Positions 1-12,835 are shown, counted from the stretch's first letter. The stretch is 64,000 nucleotides of DNA from Erpobdella octoculata (GCA_963978895.1 OZ022242.1:10683741-10747740); one strand, 5' to 3'. Program-made: numbers and translations. The notes: generated by a model from the sequence alone, not told the origin.

Positions 1-283
1 TAAATCTTTACTTTTGAACAAGTCTAATGTACACCTGCATTGGTGCCGGCAATTCTTTGCTTGTGTAAACCTAGCTATTGGTCCAATAAAAAAATCATCA
101 TATTTGACGTGTCATAACTCTTAATAAAGGTGATAGATGTAATGTATTGAAAACTTAGCCGATAATTAAAAGCATTTAATTAAAGATTTTTTATTAAACA
201 AATAATATAATAATATTTTCAAAGAATTAATCAATTATCATTCGTAATATATTTGAAATTATTGTATTTTTTAACGGCATTAG

Positions 284-2328
284 AATAATCCCTGTCCGAA
301 GGGTACAACTTGTGTCATGGATCAAATCGAATGCAACTTTCCACCATGCGAATCCCGATCTGCCAAATGTGTACCGTGTTAGTTTTTTGCTTGTAATTTT
401 TCAGTTAAAACATTAAAAAAAGCAATAATAACAATGATTTAATCATTACAAGTTACAAATGTAATTTCAATTTCATTATAAGTTACAAATGTAATTTAGT
501 AATTTCAATTTTATTATAAGTTACAAATGTAATTTAGTAATTTCAATTTCATTATAATCTACATATGTAATATTAATTTAGTTGCTGGCTGTAAAAATCC
601 CTCATGTACGAAAGAATGTAAAACTGGCTACCAAAGAGACTCCAATGGTTGCAGGACGTGTTCATGCAAAGATCCGTGTCAGGTCGTTATTTATTGGTTT
701 TTATTTTAACGTTTTTATGTTTATATGATTTTATTTAAATTCACACTACTGTTTGTAGATGGAGATGAAATCTTGGAGTAGATATTTTAACCTGTTTCCC
801 GCTAGAGCTCCGAATCTAGCAGAATGTTGTCATGCTGATAAATACACGATATAGTATAGAATAATATAGATGTTTGAGACATCAACTAGGCAGTTGAATT
901 ATAGTTATTAATGTATTTATATTTCATACGGAAAGCATAAACATCGACATACCGGAAGCATAATGACGCTTTTAAATTCAAACTTTCAGTTTGTAGGGTA
1001 GATTATTATGAACTGGTTGTGATAAAAAAGAGAGTTAAAACATTTTTAAAATTTATTTGTTTTTTTGTTTTTATCATTTTAAAAAATCAATCAGGAATTA
1101 AACTGCGAGGCTGATCAGAAATGCGTGGGAGTAACTAAAGGCGGTCAAGATCCAGTTTATCATTGCGAAGATAGTAAGCTTTATCACTCATATCATCATC
1201 ATCATTATTTAATCCATCACAATCAGCATCATCAATTCCGGCATCTCCACCTATTCATCAACGTTAACTCTCTCTCTCTCCTTCTCTCTCTCCCTCTCTC
1301 AATCTTTCTTTCACTCTTCTAGCTCTTCTTTCTCTCTTCTTTCTCTCAAACCCTCCTACTCATACACAAACATCAACACTCTCCTTTCATTCATCGATGA
1401 TTTTTGTTATTGCTTATCGACAGTCACTCCATCAGAGTGTCCACCCTGCCAGGTATTCAACGATTTGACTTGCCACGTTAAAGGCATGGAAACCCGTGGT
1501 GATGGTTGCCAGTGTCCAATCTGCATCACTCTTTGTCCCGTTGAAGTAAAAAGAATAAATTTACTTTTTAAAGTTATTTTGAACAATCATCGTCGTTACC
1601 GTAATATAGTCACCACAGGCGTTATCATCACCTGGTTATAACTTTCAGAACAACCCATGTCCCAAATCGAAAGTATGCGTGATGTCTGATCTCAGCTGCA
1701 ACTACCAAGAACCTTGTAACATCAAGTCTGCCAAGTGTATTCCATGTAAGCTCATTTGCTCTTTTTCCCGCCGTCCTTCTTTCTTTTATTTCTTTCTTTC
1801 TCTCTCCCTCATCTTCTCTTCTTTCGTGTGCTCTTCTAACAATTAATTTAGTTTTGGTTGACTTTTTAAAGTGGTGACATTTTTCAACTGTCACAACAAC
1901 CTTGTTATAATCAACCACATTATAAAAACTTCAAGACGTCTCTGAAATTATTTTCAATCGGTTTCACTTGCAGTTAGAGGATGTAAGAGGATGTCTTGCA
2001 GCAACAATTGCATTTATGGTTACAAGAAAGACCACAACGATTGTCCTACTTGTCTCTGTAGCAACCCCTGCAAGGTTAGTGCTGATAGGAGTATAAAATT
2101 CTGGAAAATATCAAATTATTTTTTGGTTTGTTTGATAAAAATTTAATCACATTCAATATTGAATTTTAATTGTTTTGTTTCAAAATAGACGTAATTTTAT
2201 TTTAAATTATTTATTTAATTTCGTTAATTTTTGTTTAAAACTTTAATTTAAAAAAAAAGGAGCTTGGATGCAAATCCTGCAAGATATCCATGTCCCCTGG
2301 AAAAGACAATGTATATACCTGCGCCTGA
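284..2328 (+). CDS. antistasin-like cysteine-rich secreted protein (5' end missing)
   Basis: Seven exons fit in frame: 284-377, 582-682, 1095-1173, 1424-1545, 1649-1745, 1974-2074 and 2260-2328 (stop TGA at 2326). Exons 582-682 and 1974-2074 each encode an antistasin-type unit of the form C-x(n)-C-x3-C-x2-GY-x3-D-x-C-x2-C-x-C-x2-PC. The exons before them (284-377, 1649-1745) are homologous to each other; both start NNPCPK and end SAKC(V/I)P. The gene is therefore built from a repeated multi-exon module, with phases 1, 0, 1, 0 preserved between copies. Antistasin-domain proteins are secreted and often inhibit serine proteases such as factor Xa; inhibition by this one is inference. No start codon or signal peptide is visible, so the 5' exons lie outside the window or are unrecognised. 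The last exon has an A-rich rather than pyrimidine-rich acceptor and stops early. A possible ATTAAA poly(A) signal is at 2430. Confidence 0.75.
450..570. repeat. tandem repeat, about 30-39 bp unit, roughly 3.5 copies
   Basis: The word agttacaaatgtaatt recurs at 451, 481 and 519, with a diverged copy near 559, separated by aatttcaatttcattat spacers. It lies in the intron between the first two recognised exons of the antistasin-like gene, and it has no coding sense. Confidence 0.75.
1262..1366. repeat. CT-rich low-complexity tract
   Basis: An intronic run of ctctctct and tttctctc words lies between the antistasin exons at 1095-1173 and 1424-1545. Its ORF is a shadow. Confidence 0.7.
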
Positions 2329-3152
2329 CGACTGTTGCCCAGCAATATTGCACCTGCTCATGAATGGAACACAACTTGCGTCTTATTTTATCTGATTACT
2401 TGAAAACAAATCTTGAATAACTTTCTCTCATTAAATTCTTGCATATTCGATCTAATGTCTTCATAAGGTTTTTGATAAATACTCCTTCACATATATTCAC
2501 AACGTATAACGATTTTTATTTCTCAGAATAATATTGTTTTCATTTTAATTTGAACCACGATTTAAAAAGTATTTGCACACACAACAAGAATTGAGTACCA
2601 ACAATAATTAAATATTATAATTTTACCGGATGCGGATGATCGAATGACAGGCCATTGAATCAAAAAATAAAAATAAAGAAAGAAAGAGAAGAAAGAAGAT
2701 CGTTCTCTTTATAACTTAAAATGAATTATCTTTTGAACGTCCTAACGAGATATGCTGATTTGTTGACTAACAGGCTGCCATAAAAATTCTGTTAACAGCT
2801 TGAAATTTAAAAAAAGATCAAAGTGATAAATAAATTTAAGCACTAATAATAAGTCTTTTTAGAAGTGAAATTTGAATCAAACTGGGGCAGGAATGTTGTT
2901 AAGCCTTTCTATATCATAATACGGTACAATACAATACAATACAATGGCAGACATGATGACGATGATGCCCTAAATGTTAACGAGACTTGATTATCGTATT
3001 CAAAATTATTCAATAAAATTGTATTTCCGGACGGATGTTGAAGTAATAAAAGTAAGAAATTTGTTGTAGAAATAAAATAGTTTTATAATGATGATATATT
3101 TCTATAGCGCACATTTTTTTCAAAATGGTGGCTGTGCCCTGATACACAAGTT
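2329..3152. other. convergent intergenic region
   Basis: This region lies between the 3' ends of the antistasin-like gene (+) and the SAXO gene (-). It is AT-rich, with a short acaat pentamer run near 2927-2944. I see no exon or mobile element in it. Confidence 0.6.
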
Positions 3153-6100
3153 TTATGCGGTTGCCATGGTACTGCGGTATGCGTACCATGAATGGCCAAT
3201 GTCGTCCACTTCCAGGAGCTGGTAACGCTGGTCTGATCCCGATTTGATGGCTGTAACCGGGCAAGTTTCCGATTTTTTCACCAAAAACTCTTTCTTGTAT
3301 TCAGTAGCATCCTGAAAAGGAGCATTACTTTTGTATCCAAGGTCCAGTGGTTTGGCACTTTTAGTTAAGACCAGCGGTTTCGGCGTGTAGTCGACTTTGT
3401 ATGACGGCTCGGCGTCGAAACAAGCATCGCTAGCCACATACTCGCCTTTCTTGCGCCAGTCCATTGGTTGACGATCGGCTAAACTCCACGGTTTATAGTC
3501 AGTAACATAGTTGGTTGTACCGTCGAAGCGACCAGTTATGTTCTGCAATGAATCAAGTTCGAAAGGTCTGGCAGAGGGTTTTTTGAAGAATTCTCTCTCA
3601 TAGGCCTGGTAGTCAAGTTGGGTGGTTGTGTCAAAGTTCATCTGGCCATCTAGTTTCTGTAATGCTTCCTGGGGTCTAAAGTTTAAAATAATGTATTGAA
3701 TAAAAACGTATCTTACAAAACTGTCGTAATGACGCAAATTCTTGAGTTGAATGACACAAACTAGTCATAAAGTTGTTTTGCAAAATTATCACAATTTTTT
3801 TACAAAAATTTAAAATACTTGATAGAGGTTCGGTTGCCAACAGGCCAGTGGATATAGTCCAACTTGTGGTTGGTAGTTCCATCAAAGGCGTCTTTTGATC
3901 TAAAAGGAGTTTGGTCCGGTCGGCAACTTTCCAGTTTCATAAGGTCCTTTTCAACAGAAAAATTTACAAATGGAACATTTTTACTAAACAATTATACTTC
4001 TAAAGCTAACTTTAGGAGTGTAGTCTTTTTTGTAACTGGACATATCATCTAAAGGTGTGGTGTTTGGTAGCCACTGGATTTTTTCTTTCATCGGCTTTGC
4101 CTCTATTGGATAGTTTTTGTAGCTTTCTTTGTAGTCAGTCATATCTTGGAACGGAATACCACTGCAAATAGGAGCCTCCAGAGGTTTCATGCTTTTTGTG
4201 ATAGGAGCTCCGTATTTGATAAAGTCCAGACTGTAATTGCTTATACCATCAAATGGGTGTTCAGAAGGTTTGTGGCTAGAACTTGGGGCCACTGGTTGTG
4301 TTCTTGGTTGAACACCGTATCCAATATAGTCAGCTGGAGTGATGCAGAAATTAATAAAAATAAAAATATAACCGAACAAAGCCGCCACTGTTTGGTAACG
4401 GTCCGTCACATATATGTATAAACATTTGTATGCATAAACATTTATTTTTTATATAGTTAAATGCTATGTTTTATCATAAAAACAAAATCTTTGTCACATT
4501 GATAAGTTGGTTCTCCTTGGAACTTTCCAGATATGTTTCTTGTCTCAGTCGGTCTTATCATTCTGGATGGCTGACAAGGTTTCACTGAATATGATATTTA
4601 AAATTAATTTTAATACTTATCGAAATAAGTTTTATATTAAGGACATATTCATCACATCTTGCCTATGAGCGTATCTAGAGAAGGGGAGCAAGAGAGGCAT
4701 CTGCCCCTCTTTTGAGGACTGTAAACATTTTCTAAATAAAACATAAAAATTATCGTATTGCTGACAAATTGATAAATAGGCTGGCTGTTCAGCAATATAA
4801 TTATTGTTATGGATGATTTGTAGAAGAGGAAAATTCAGATACAGGAAACGTGCATAACAAATGCATGCAGTGGCGTGTTTTTTGACCTTATTATTAATTA
4901 TTGTACAATATTCCGTTGTATTGAAACGTATAGCGAACGCGTTTCAATTAAGGATATTTAACATAGTCACACTTGTTAGCTAGCTAACGAGCCCATTCAA
5001 ACTGATCTGATCTCGAAATACTAAAATCTAATCGGGAATTACAGAAGCCGCGGACAACGTTATTGCAAAGTGCCGCACCAGTTGCTGGTTAACAAAAGCA
5101 TAGAAACAGCCTTCCAGTTGAATATCCAACCAAGAACAACCATTTTTAAACAGTTTCTAACAATTTTATTTTGTTTTCGTCATATCGTCTTGCCCCAATT
5201 TTTGCAATTTTGTAGGCATGAAAGAATTAGATATGAATTTTAAAACGTGGTGAGGTAAAGGACCGGAAGAACCAGATCCACCAGATTTGCAAACAAGCTA
5301 ATTCTCTCTGGCCATTATAGAAAGGCGTTGGCAACATCGCTTTCTCAGCTCAGTCCAGCACAACAAAAACTATAGAACGTTTATTTAGTTTCTTAATACC
5401 TGGTTAATCTACACAGTTAGTGAAAACATTTAAAAAAAGTTAGCCATTTTAGTATTGACCATCAATTAATTTTTGCACAGAAGGAGAAATTAGTCGATTT
5501 CGTTTTGAGTATTACAAAACGTATCACACTCAGTGGCGTAGTCAGGTTTTAGCACCAGGGGATTGGTGAGCTCGTAAAAAAGGCCGCACTTACCAAAATA
5601 GATAATTTCAATGACGCACATTAATATACTTTTTTATGTTTTCATTTTCAATAGAAATACTGAAACCCCCAAAATTTGAAGAAAACAATCTATGTATTGT
5701 ATAGTAATAGTATAGTTAACTCAGAATAATGGATATACCGGATAGCAAATCTCATCGAATACCGGATTAATACTTAATACCCGGATATGTAAAAATCGAA
5801 TTTGTCCAGATATAGGATGCTGAATACCAGGGCTATAAGGTGCGGGATTTCAGCAAATACAACTGGGTTCATTTCATATCGTTTACTATTCGCTTATAAA
5901 ACATACCAGTAAAGTCATTTCGATAGTTTGTCAGATCGTCCAAACAGCCTTCTGGTTTTTGCCACTTTTCTGGTTGGCGCTTTTGAAGTTTTTCAACTTG
6001 GTGTGTAATAAAGTCCATCCTTGGAAGAATTTCAATAAGTATAAGCCATGCAAATAAAATGTCGTCAAAGATTGAACTAAATAACTTTCTGTAATGTTTA

Positions 6101-6396
6101 CCTGTGAGTTGTTTTATCATCCAGTGGATCCTGGCTGTTCTTTAGAGTATATTCAGGTTTGCAGCTTGTTCGAAGTTCAATCGGATGTTGAGTATATTGG
6201 TTGGTATACTCAGAGAATGAGCAAGGTCCTCCGCGATTTTGGGGAAACGGATTGTGAGAGCATTTGTGACGTCTTCAAAAAATATAATAATACCTTTTTT
6301 TGTTTTTCATGATTATTACAGATTATTTAAAAAGTTTTAAATAAATATCAGATCTCACCTGCATGTACAGATTTGGCAAATGCATTTTTTATTCAT
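3153..6396 (-). CDS. stabilizer of axonemal microtubules (SAXO/FAM154 family)
   Basis: Minus-strand exons are 6359-6396 (start ATG at 6394-6396), 6102-6272, 5907-6019, 4498-4584, 4011-4333, 3819-3983 and 3153-3675 (stop at 3153-3155), about 470 codons. The N terminus has the family Cys signature (CICQICTC, then RRHKCSHNP). The body carries many copies of the microtubule-binding Mn-type repeat: FDGTTNYVTDY, FDGISNYSLDF, FDGTTNHKLDY, FQDATEYKKEF, LDDMSSYKKDY. SAXO proteins coat the inside of axonemal and basal-body microtubules in cilia and sperm flagella. All junctions keep phase except 4011/3983: the gap is only 27 nt (gttagc...tttag) and the phases differ by two bases. This is a sequencing error, a decayed allele or a missed micro-exon. 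Which SAXO paralog it is remains undecided. Confidence 0.85.
4585..5906. repeat. SAXO intron with DNA-transposon end remnants
   Basis: The large intron carries several solitary left-end-like words of CAGTGGCG type, at 4868 and 5531, and a diverged one near 4668. They resemble the termini of hAT-type elements elsewhere in the window, but I could find no matching right end or target duplication. They are probably truncated, stacked insertions. No coding capacity remains. Confidence 0.4.
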
Positions 6397-7319
6397 TTTA
6401 AACTTTAATTACAGCAAAGAAAAAAAGCTCGTTAGTTTAGCCAGCTTTAAATATGTCACCGAGCAACGCTTCTGCGGCTACCTGCTTTTTCCTATTGCGT
6501 GCTGTGGTAACGGTTGCTATGCTCAGCAGACAATTGACTGAACTTTGGTGCAGAACAATTATCATTTTTACGAGATTATATTTTTAGTTTGTTTAGTTAG
6601 TTTAAAAAATTTTAATTTATTAAAAAATTAATTTTTCATTTAATTTTTCATTAATTTTAAATTAGTAAAGAAATATTGCATTTAAAATTTTTAAATTAGT
6701 ATGATAAATACGTGAAAAAACGTAAACATCAACACCATCAGTTACCGACGTATGAAACTTTAATTTAATTTAATTTAATGCGAATAAATTTTTCAAAGAT
6801 AGGATTTTGTACTTGAAAATATAATACTTTGAAACTTTTATTTTAAGATCGTTGTTTGTAGTAATAACTAGGACTTAAATCGGACAATCACAATGTCGAT
6901 CTGTCGAGGATAGCATGATAATCTTGAGATCGTGTAGAAAGAGTTAGTAATTTTTGTTATGTTGACTCTAGTCTATAATTAGGCACGTTATATTTTTCAT
7001 TTTTTGAATAGGCTTGGGGTTTGTTGTTATCATTGTTATGTTATCGCTTGCTAACGACGGTTATTAATTGGATTGGAGCTATCGTCCAACCAAACCAAAT
7101 TAATTATAAATGATTTGACTAATAGAGCTCTTACAGCGTTATTAATTAATAATCAACAATAAGTCATACATGTCAGAGAGTAAATAATTTGAGTTTGATT
7201 TTTCTTCTAGGAAAGATAAGGGTTTTTTACAAAAAACTGTTTATAAAAAAAAGTTGTATAAATTTGTTATATTTGTTGAATAATTAGAAATTGATATTTT
7301 AATGATGTTTTTTTTCAAG
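6397..7319. promoter_or_regulatory. head-to-head upstream region of SAXO (-) and GDPD1-like (+)
   Basis: About 0.9 kb separates the SAXO start codon from the first recognised GDPD1 exon. It must hold the SAXO promoter and at least one upstream GDPD1 exon that I cannot place. It is very AT-rich (palindromic ttaaaaaattttaattt words near 6600-6660). No TATA box or initiator can be assigned with confidence. Confidence 0.4.
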
Positions 7320-10300
7320 TGGAAACTGTGATTTGTGCTCTGGTTGGAGGTTATGCTGTTACTTCACTTCTTCTACTCAGATTTCCTTGCCTGCTTCACA
7401 GAAAGAAAAATCTCAGTTTTAAAGCCTTCAAGATCAGCCATAGGGGAGGTTATTTTGTTTACATGCCATTTTGTGGTAAAAGTGCAAAAGACATGGTCCT
7501 ACAATAACAGTTATGTTGTGTATGCCACTGTATGTACACTGTATTTCCCCCCAAAGGGGATTTGGGGATGGTTTGCCTCATGACTACTTTTATATTTTTG
7601 GCTTATAATATAGCAATAGGGTGAAGTTTAGAAGGAGCTTGCAGCAGTTTGTTTACATTGGTATCATTCTTATGCAGTTTTACGCCATTTTGTTATTAGT
7701 TTTTAATAGTTATTTTATTCACCTATCTATATCTTATAGAATCTATAAAAATCTCATTTTAATTTGTTTACTGCATATGTTTTCTTTCTATTCATCAAAT
7801 GCTTAGGTGCCGGTGAAGGTATAGAAAACACGATAGAAGCTTACAAAAAGTGAATTTTTTTTAATTTTAAAATATTTTAAAGGTTTTTCATTTGATTCAG
7901 GAATTATAATCTCAACTGAATTTCTATATTAATTTATTTGTTGTTACAATTGGCATAACTTTTGTTATTTTATTTAAACGATATATAAATAGTTTTTAAA
8001 ATTAATATTTATCAAATCCAAATAATTAATACTGTGAATTCAACTAACAGTGCCATAAAAAATGGATCAGAAATGCTGGAAATGGATTGTCACATGACAA
8101 AAGATGGAGAAGTTGTGGTGGTTCATGATTGTGATCTTTCTATGGTTGCAGAAAGACCTGCTGTTGTCTCATCAACTCACTATGGTGTATGTGTTTTTTC
8201 TCTCTAAATATATTATAGCTTATTTATCTTGCAATCATATGGAGGTGGAAGTTGGCTGGTGTTATTTTGAGTGCATTTAATTATTTATAGTTAAATAATT
8301 CATTTATTAGAAACATTTAATATTATATTGTAATCTTCACGGCATAGTAATTGGTTTGCTGATAATTATTATAATTAACCAAATTTTGAAGCTGTTAGCT
8401 AATTATATTATTAGAGCCCTTCCAAGTATTTATTGGTATGTGATTTCATTAAATTTGTTATTGTCTTTTTTATTTACTTGTGTCTGAATCTCCGTTTAGA
8501 TGTGTAGTTTACAAAAATTTTAAATGTCTACATGAGATAATTGTATCCATATGTGAAATGTCCATGTGAGATAATTGTATCCTTGTGTGAAATGTCCACA
8601 TAAGATAATTGCAATAGTAATTATAACATTGTTATTTTTTGAATGAATAGCTGATGAGATGATGAATTAAGCCACTTTTCTATTTATCAGGATCTCCCCA
8701 GATACAAGACAGAAGTGTCTGTTACTTTTCATAAAGGTGAAACATGTGGATTTTTGACATTGGTTTTTTTAAGCCGAATCATTGAATGATTTTTTAAACA
8801 TAAAAAATTTAAATGTCGATAACCTTTTAAATATATGTTTTTCTGGTTATTCAATATAGATATTTCTATTTTTGTAAATAATTTTTTTCTAATTATTCAT
8901 TTTTGGTTAGATTACACAACTCAGGTGGGGGAGGAAACGGACAGGAGTATTCCTCTGTTGAAGGAAGTTTTTGAAAAATTCCCGAACATTCCCATGAATA
9001 TTGACCTCAAACAGAACAGTGATGAACTCGTTCGAAAGGTTATTTTTGTTTGAGATCTTCACAGTAAGATCAGATCGCATTGAAATGGGTTTGGATGATA
9101 AAATTAATGATTATTTAGTATAGACTAGTTTGCATTTTTATTTAAACGAAAATAATATACAGATCTGGCAGGCCAATAATTTTTTATTTGTAGATGCTCT
9201 AAAAATAATTTTTACAGTATTTGTTTAAAATGCTTGTTTTGGTAAGGATTTAGTCATTTCTTGATGTGAACTGCTGGTTTGTAATATATAGATCTTTTTT
9301 ATTTTGCATTGATTTATAAATATAATGAGACATTATTTGACAGCTAGAGTTTGATCAGCAGCAAGAACCTATCTTTTTAAAAAATCTAGGCTTCATAATT
9401 ATAAAATAATCAAATAACACCCATACTGTCTTTTTGAAGCTACCCAATAATCAACAGGTGAGTTTCCACACACATACACACAACTATATAAACAACTCGA
9501 CTTTCAGAAATAAAATCGATTACACTATGAAAACAAGCACACTATCTTCAACTCTAAGCAATAAACAAAGTAATTCACAAGCTATTAACAACTCAGAAAA
9601 CATTATATAAGTAGAGGTCGAAAACCATTGTTAACAACTTGTTGATTACATAACGATGAGTCAGCGTTCCAGACCCAGTGAGTGAATGAGTGAGGTTTGG
9701 ACATTATATAAGTAGATGACTGCTTTGTAAACAATTGTTAATTTAAAGGAATAACTATGTAATAATCTGATTAATAAACTTATGATACAATTTGTAGGTG
9801 GCAGATTTGATAAAGACATATGAAAGAAAACATTTGACAGTCTGGGGTGGTCTGTCGAGCAGGATAGCCCGCAGATGTTATAGTGAAGTTATTATTATTA
9901 TTACTGGTTTCATTTTAATTGCATTTCAAATCAAATATATTAAAGTCACCTGCTATTGGTTTAGGATTCCGAAATTCCGATGTTCTGCTCCATGAAGAAG
10001 GTGTTCTTGATAATGATCTCGTTTTATTTCGGACTCCTGCCCTTCCTACCAATTAGAGAATCCTGTTTTGAAATTCCAATGCCAAGCATTGGACACAGGT
10101 TTGGAGCTATTACTGTCAATTTTAGATTTTGTATTTTTTTTAGACTACAAAACTTTAATTAATGCAGTTTGATGCTTCAAATTTGTTGTTGTTAAATTTA
10201 AAATATATTAAGGATGTATTCATGACTGTTACCAGTTTATTACTTTAATAATTTATATTAGTTTTATATTCTCTTTAAATGATTTTAAAAATAGTTTAAT

Positions 10301-10763
10301 ATTATCTTTAAGTTATTTTTAATATTATAACTCAGGCTAAAAGAGTTCTCTTTCTTCAATGGCTTACTGTTGAATGTTATTGATCAGTGAGTTTTGTTTG
10401 TGCTAATTAAACTGTGCCTAATTTATTGATTATTTCATGAAATGATTTTATTTTCTATTCAGCTTGCTGGTCAATCGCTATATGTTCAGACACTTACAGA
10501 GGCGAGGCATCAGGGTGAGTTTCTTAAAATTGTTAACAATTTTAAGAAAAGCATGCAAATATTTGTTGATAATAAAAACCCCACACATAAACAAAGAGTT
10601 ATTGAATTAATTTATTTCCTAATGCTGCAATAACCTGCAGGTCTATGTATGGGTGTTGAATGAGGAGGAAGATTTCAAGAGAGCCATCAGTTATGGGGTA
10701 GATGGAATTATGACTGATTTCCCTTCCAAGCTGAACCAGTTTGTTGAGGCAGAAAAGAAGTAG
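7320..10763 (+). CDS. GDPD1: glycerophosphodiester phosphodiesterase, GDPD1-like (lysophospholipase D)
   Basis: Ten exons join in frame: 7320-7448, 7807-7849, 8051-8186, 8691-8736, 8911-9038, 9798-9887, 9965-10098, 10336-10386, 10463-10514 and 10641-10763 (stop TAG). Together they give about 310 residues, close to the roughly 314 of vertebrate GDPD1. The order is an N-terminal membrane segment (GGYAVTSLLLL), then the GDPD catalytic signature: SHRGGAGE...ENT, EMDCHMTKDG and VVHD, with the active-site His pair and metal-binding Glu/Asp in place. A second hydrophobic segment (FYFGLLPFLPIRE) and the C-terminal VYVWVLNEEEDF...GIMTDFPSKL complete the TIM barrel. The family cleaves lysophospholipids and N-acyl lysophospholipids at the ER membrane. 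The first recognised exon begins TG after a clean ttttttcaag acceptor, so an upstream exon ending in A would make a start codon split across the intron. GDPD3 is a close alternative paralog. Confidence 0.9.
8525..8612. repeat. intronic tandem repeat, about 37 bp, 2-3 copies
   Basis: The phrase gagataattgtatcc...tgtgaaatgtccacat recurs with substitutions. It lies in the GDPD1 intron 8187-8690. Confidence 0.65.
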
Positions 10764-11863
10764 TTATGTCTCATAGTGATGATCTAAATATATTTGGCTG
10801 GTTTTTTCTTCATCAAGTGTAATGAATGCTTTCACGGTACGTTGGGATGGCATGTGCTAGATGTTTTCTCCAATTCCACATTGCTGCTTCCCTGGGAAAT
10901 TCAATTCCTTATTTTTCTCTATTTATTGGGACTATGTATGTTTTTTCTCTATTTATTGGGACTATGTTTGTTTTTTCTCAATAAATCAAAACAACTTTTT
11001 TTCTGCCTTTCACTCAAAAACAACTGTTTACATATTCATGTGTGTTCGTCTCTAGACATTCCACTGTCACTGATGCATGTCTTCTATCATTGTTATTATT
11101 AACAACAATTGCAATTTATTTGAATCGTTGTGAACTTTGTTTCATATTTATTATTATATTTTTTCATGGATCAGTAGCATGCTTGCTTCCTTGGCTGATG
11201 GTATATTTAGTTACATATTTTATTCTTATCTGAGTTTTTTTTCTGTCTCAATTTATTCAAGTTTCATCATATCGATACATTGGGCATAAGGTATTTATAT
11301 TTTGCCATCTCCAATATTCTTATATTAGATTGCTTAGTGGTATATGATTTGGTGTTTCAAGCACCATTGAATGCGCCACAGTGAGAGAGAAACAGCAGGC
11401 AAAAACATGAAATCCACAATTTATAATGGATGGATTTTGGGACACGTGTAGTATTTTTATACCAGTATATAAAAAGAAATGGTATGGAATGATGTTACAT
11501 TAGGGATTGCCGAAACATTTCGCTTTTATTCTCGTGTAAAAGATTTTAATAATATTTATTTTTAGTCACATTTTATCGCTCTCGTTATGATTGTTTACAA
11601 TTATCATCAAATTTGTATTTTATCAATCTATCTTATATCTATGTTCATGTGCCATTTCGAATATCTTTGCAACATGGCAACTTTATTTTCTTAGGCAATT
11701 TTACATCTTAAATTTTTTTTAATAAAAATGGCAAAATACAAGTGTTTTTGAAAGGCTATGGTGGATGATAGAAATATATTCTCAGATAAACTTGGATTAA
11801 TTTGCAAATTATTAACTCCCAATTTTACAGACACTGTTTTAATAAGAGATTTTAATCAAAAGT
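10764..11863. other. GDPD1 3' flank, no gene seen
   Basis: This AT-rich stretch follows the GDPD1 stop. A 29-bp unit (tttttctctatttattggga...) is tandemly duplicated at 10911-10968, and an AATAAA at 10980 is a plausible poly(A) signal for GDPD1. The ORFs here look like chance reading frames. Confidence 0.5.
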
Positions 11864-11871
11864 CGGGGGTT

Positions 11872-12395
11872 CAAGGGCGCATCCAAGGGGAGGGTTTAGA
11901 ACCCCACAAACTATTCAAAAAAAAATTACTATGTGAAAATATAATTATAAATTTGTTTTAGAGATGGTATATGTTGTGGTCCATCACTACTATTGCTTGC
12001 ATGAAAAATAATCAGTGTTTTTCATATAAATATATGGCAACAAAAACTTTTTTGGGAAGTAGTTCATCAGAGAACAGATTAAATGGTTCAACCATTTTTT
12101 ATTTGTATAAATATTTCACACCAACAGTGGACTCTATTTGAACAAAATGGGCAAGAAACTAAAATTACAGCCATTTTTATTTAAGATAAGAAATGGCTTA
12201 CTTGTCTTCATACATAATCTTTCTCAACAATTTTGAAAATTTTTCTTTTTTTAACTTAAAATAAAATTATTCTGCTTTTGAACTCAATTTGATTTAACTG
12301 TATTAAAACTTTTGCAGATTGATATGGTTTAATAAGTATTATATAATTTAATTTAAAAGTTAACCCCCCTCGAAAAAATCCTGGGGGCACCACTG
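11872..12395. mobile_element. hAT-like MITE, degenerate ends
   Basis: This segment of about 524 bp has imperfect terminal inverted repeats: CAAGGGCGCATCCAAG on the left, and CAGTGGTGCCCCCAGG as the reverse complement of the right. It is flanked by 8-bp direct repeats that match at 6 of 8 positions (cgggggtt at 11864-11871, caggggct at 12396-12403). The 8-bp duplication and CAG-type ends fit hAT elements. There is no coding content. It sits in the convergent intergenic region between GDPD1 and PELO. Confidence 0.5.
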
Positions 12396-12835
12396 CAGGG
12401 GCTAGTCATCTAACTTGCTAGCCTGGACATAGTTTTCCAGATTTGAAAACTTCATGAACCAAAAAAGCCAAAAAGTTAATTTTCATTTAATTTAATAACC
12501 AATTTCAACAAAGAAATCTGTTAAAACTTGAATGTTCACAAAAACATCATTGCCACTATGCATGCATAGCTTTATGAAATGAAAAGAAAACTTTAATGAC
12601 AAGAATTTCCTAAACAGTAATACCAGACGAACATGTTAACGTTCAACATATTTGCGGGCTTTTGTTTTATTTCTATTAAAAATAATAATTCTCAATAAAG
12701 AAACATTAAAATTCAAATTGAATTCAAATAAAACATTCAAGTTTTAAGGTTTCATATTGCGAAATGATCTTCTCACAATTCTATATTAACAATTGCGACC
12801 AAGACTTTTGGAGCAAACAAAATTTAGAACTAGTT

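Noticed and set aside
7319..7583. Two unspliced ORFs at the GDPD1 first exon
   Set aside because: Only the part up to 7448 in the first frame is coding; the rest reads through the intron, and the second ORF is an out-of-frame shadow.
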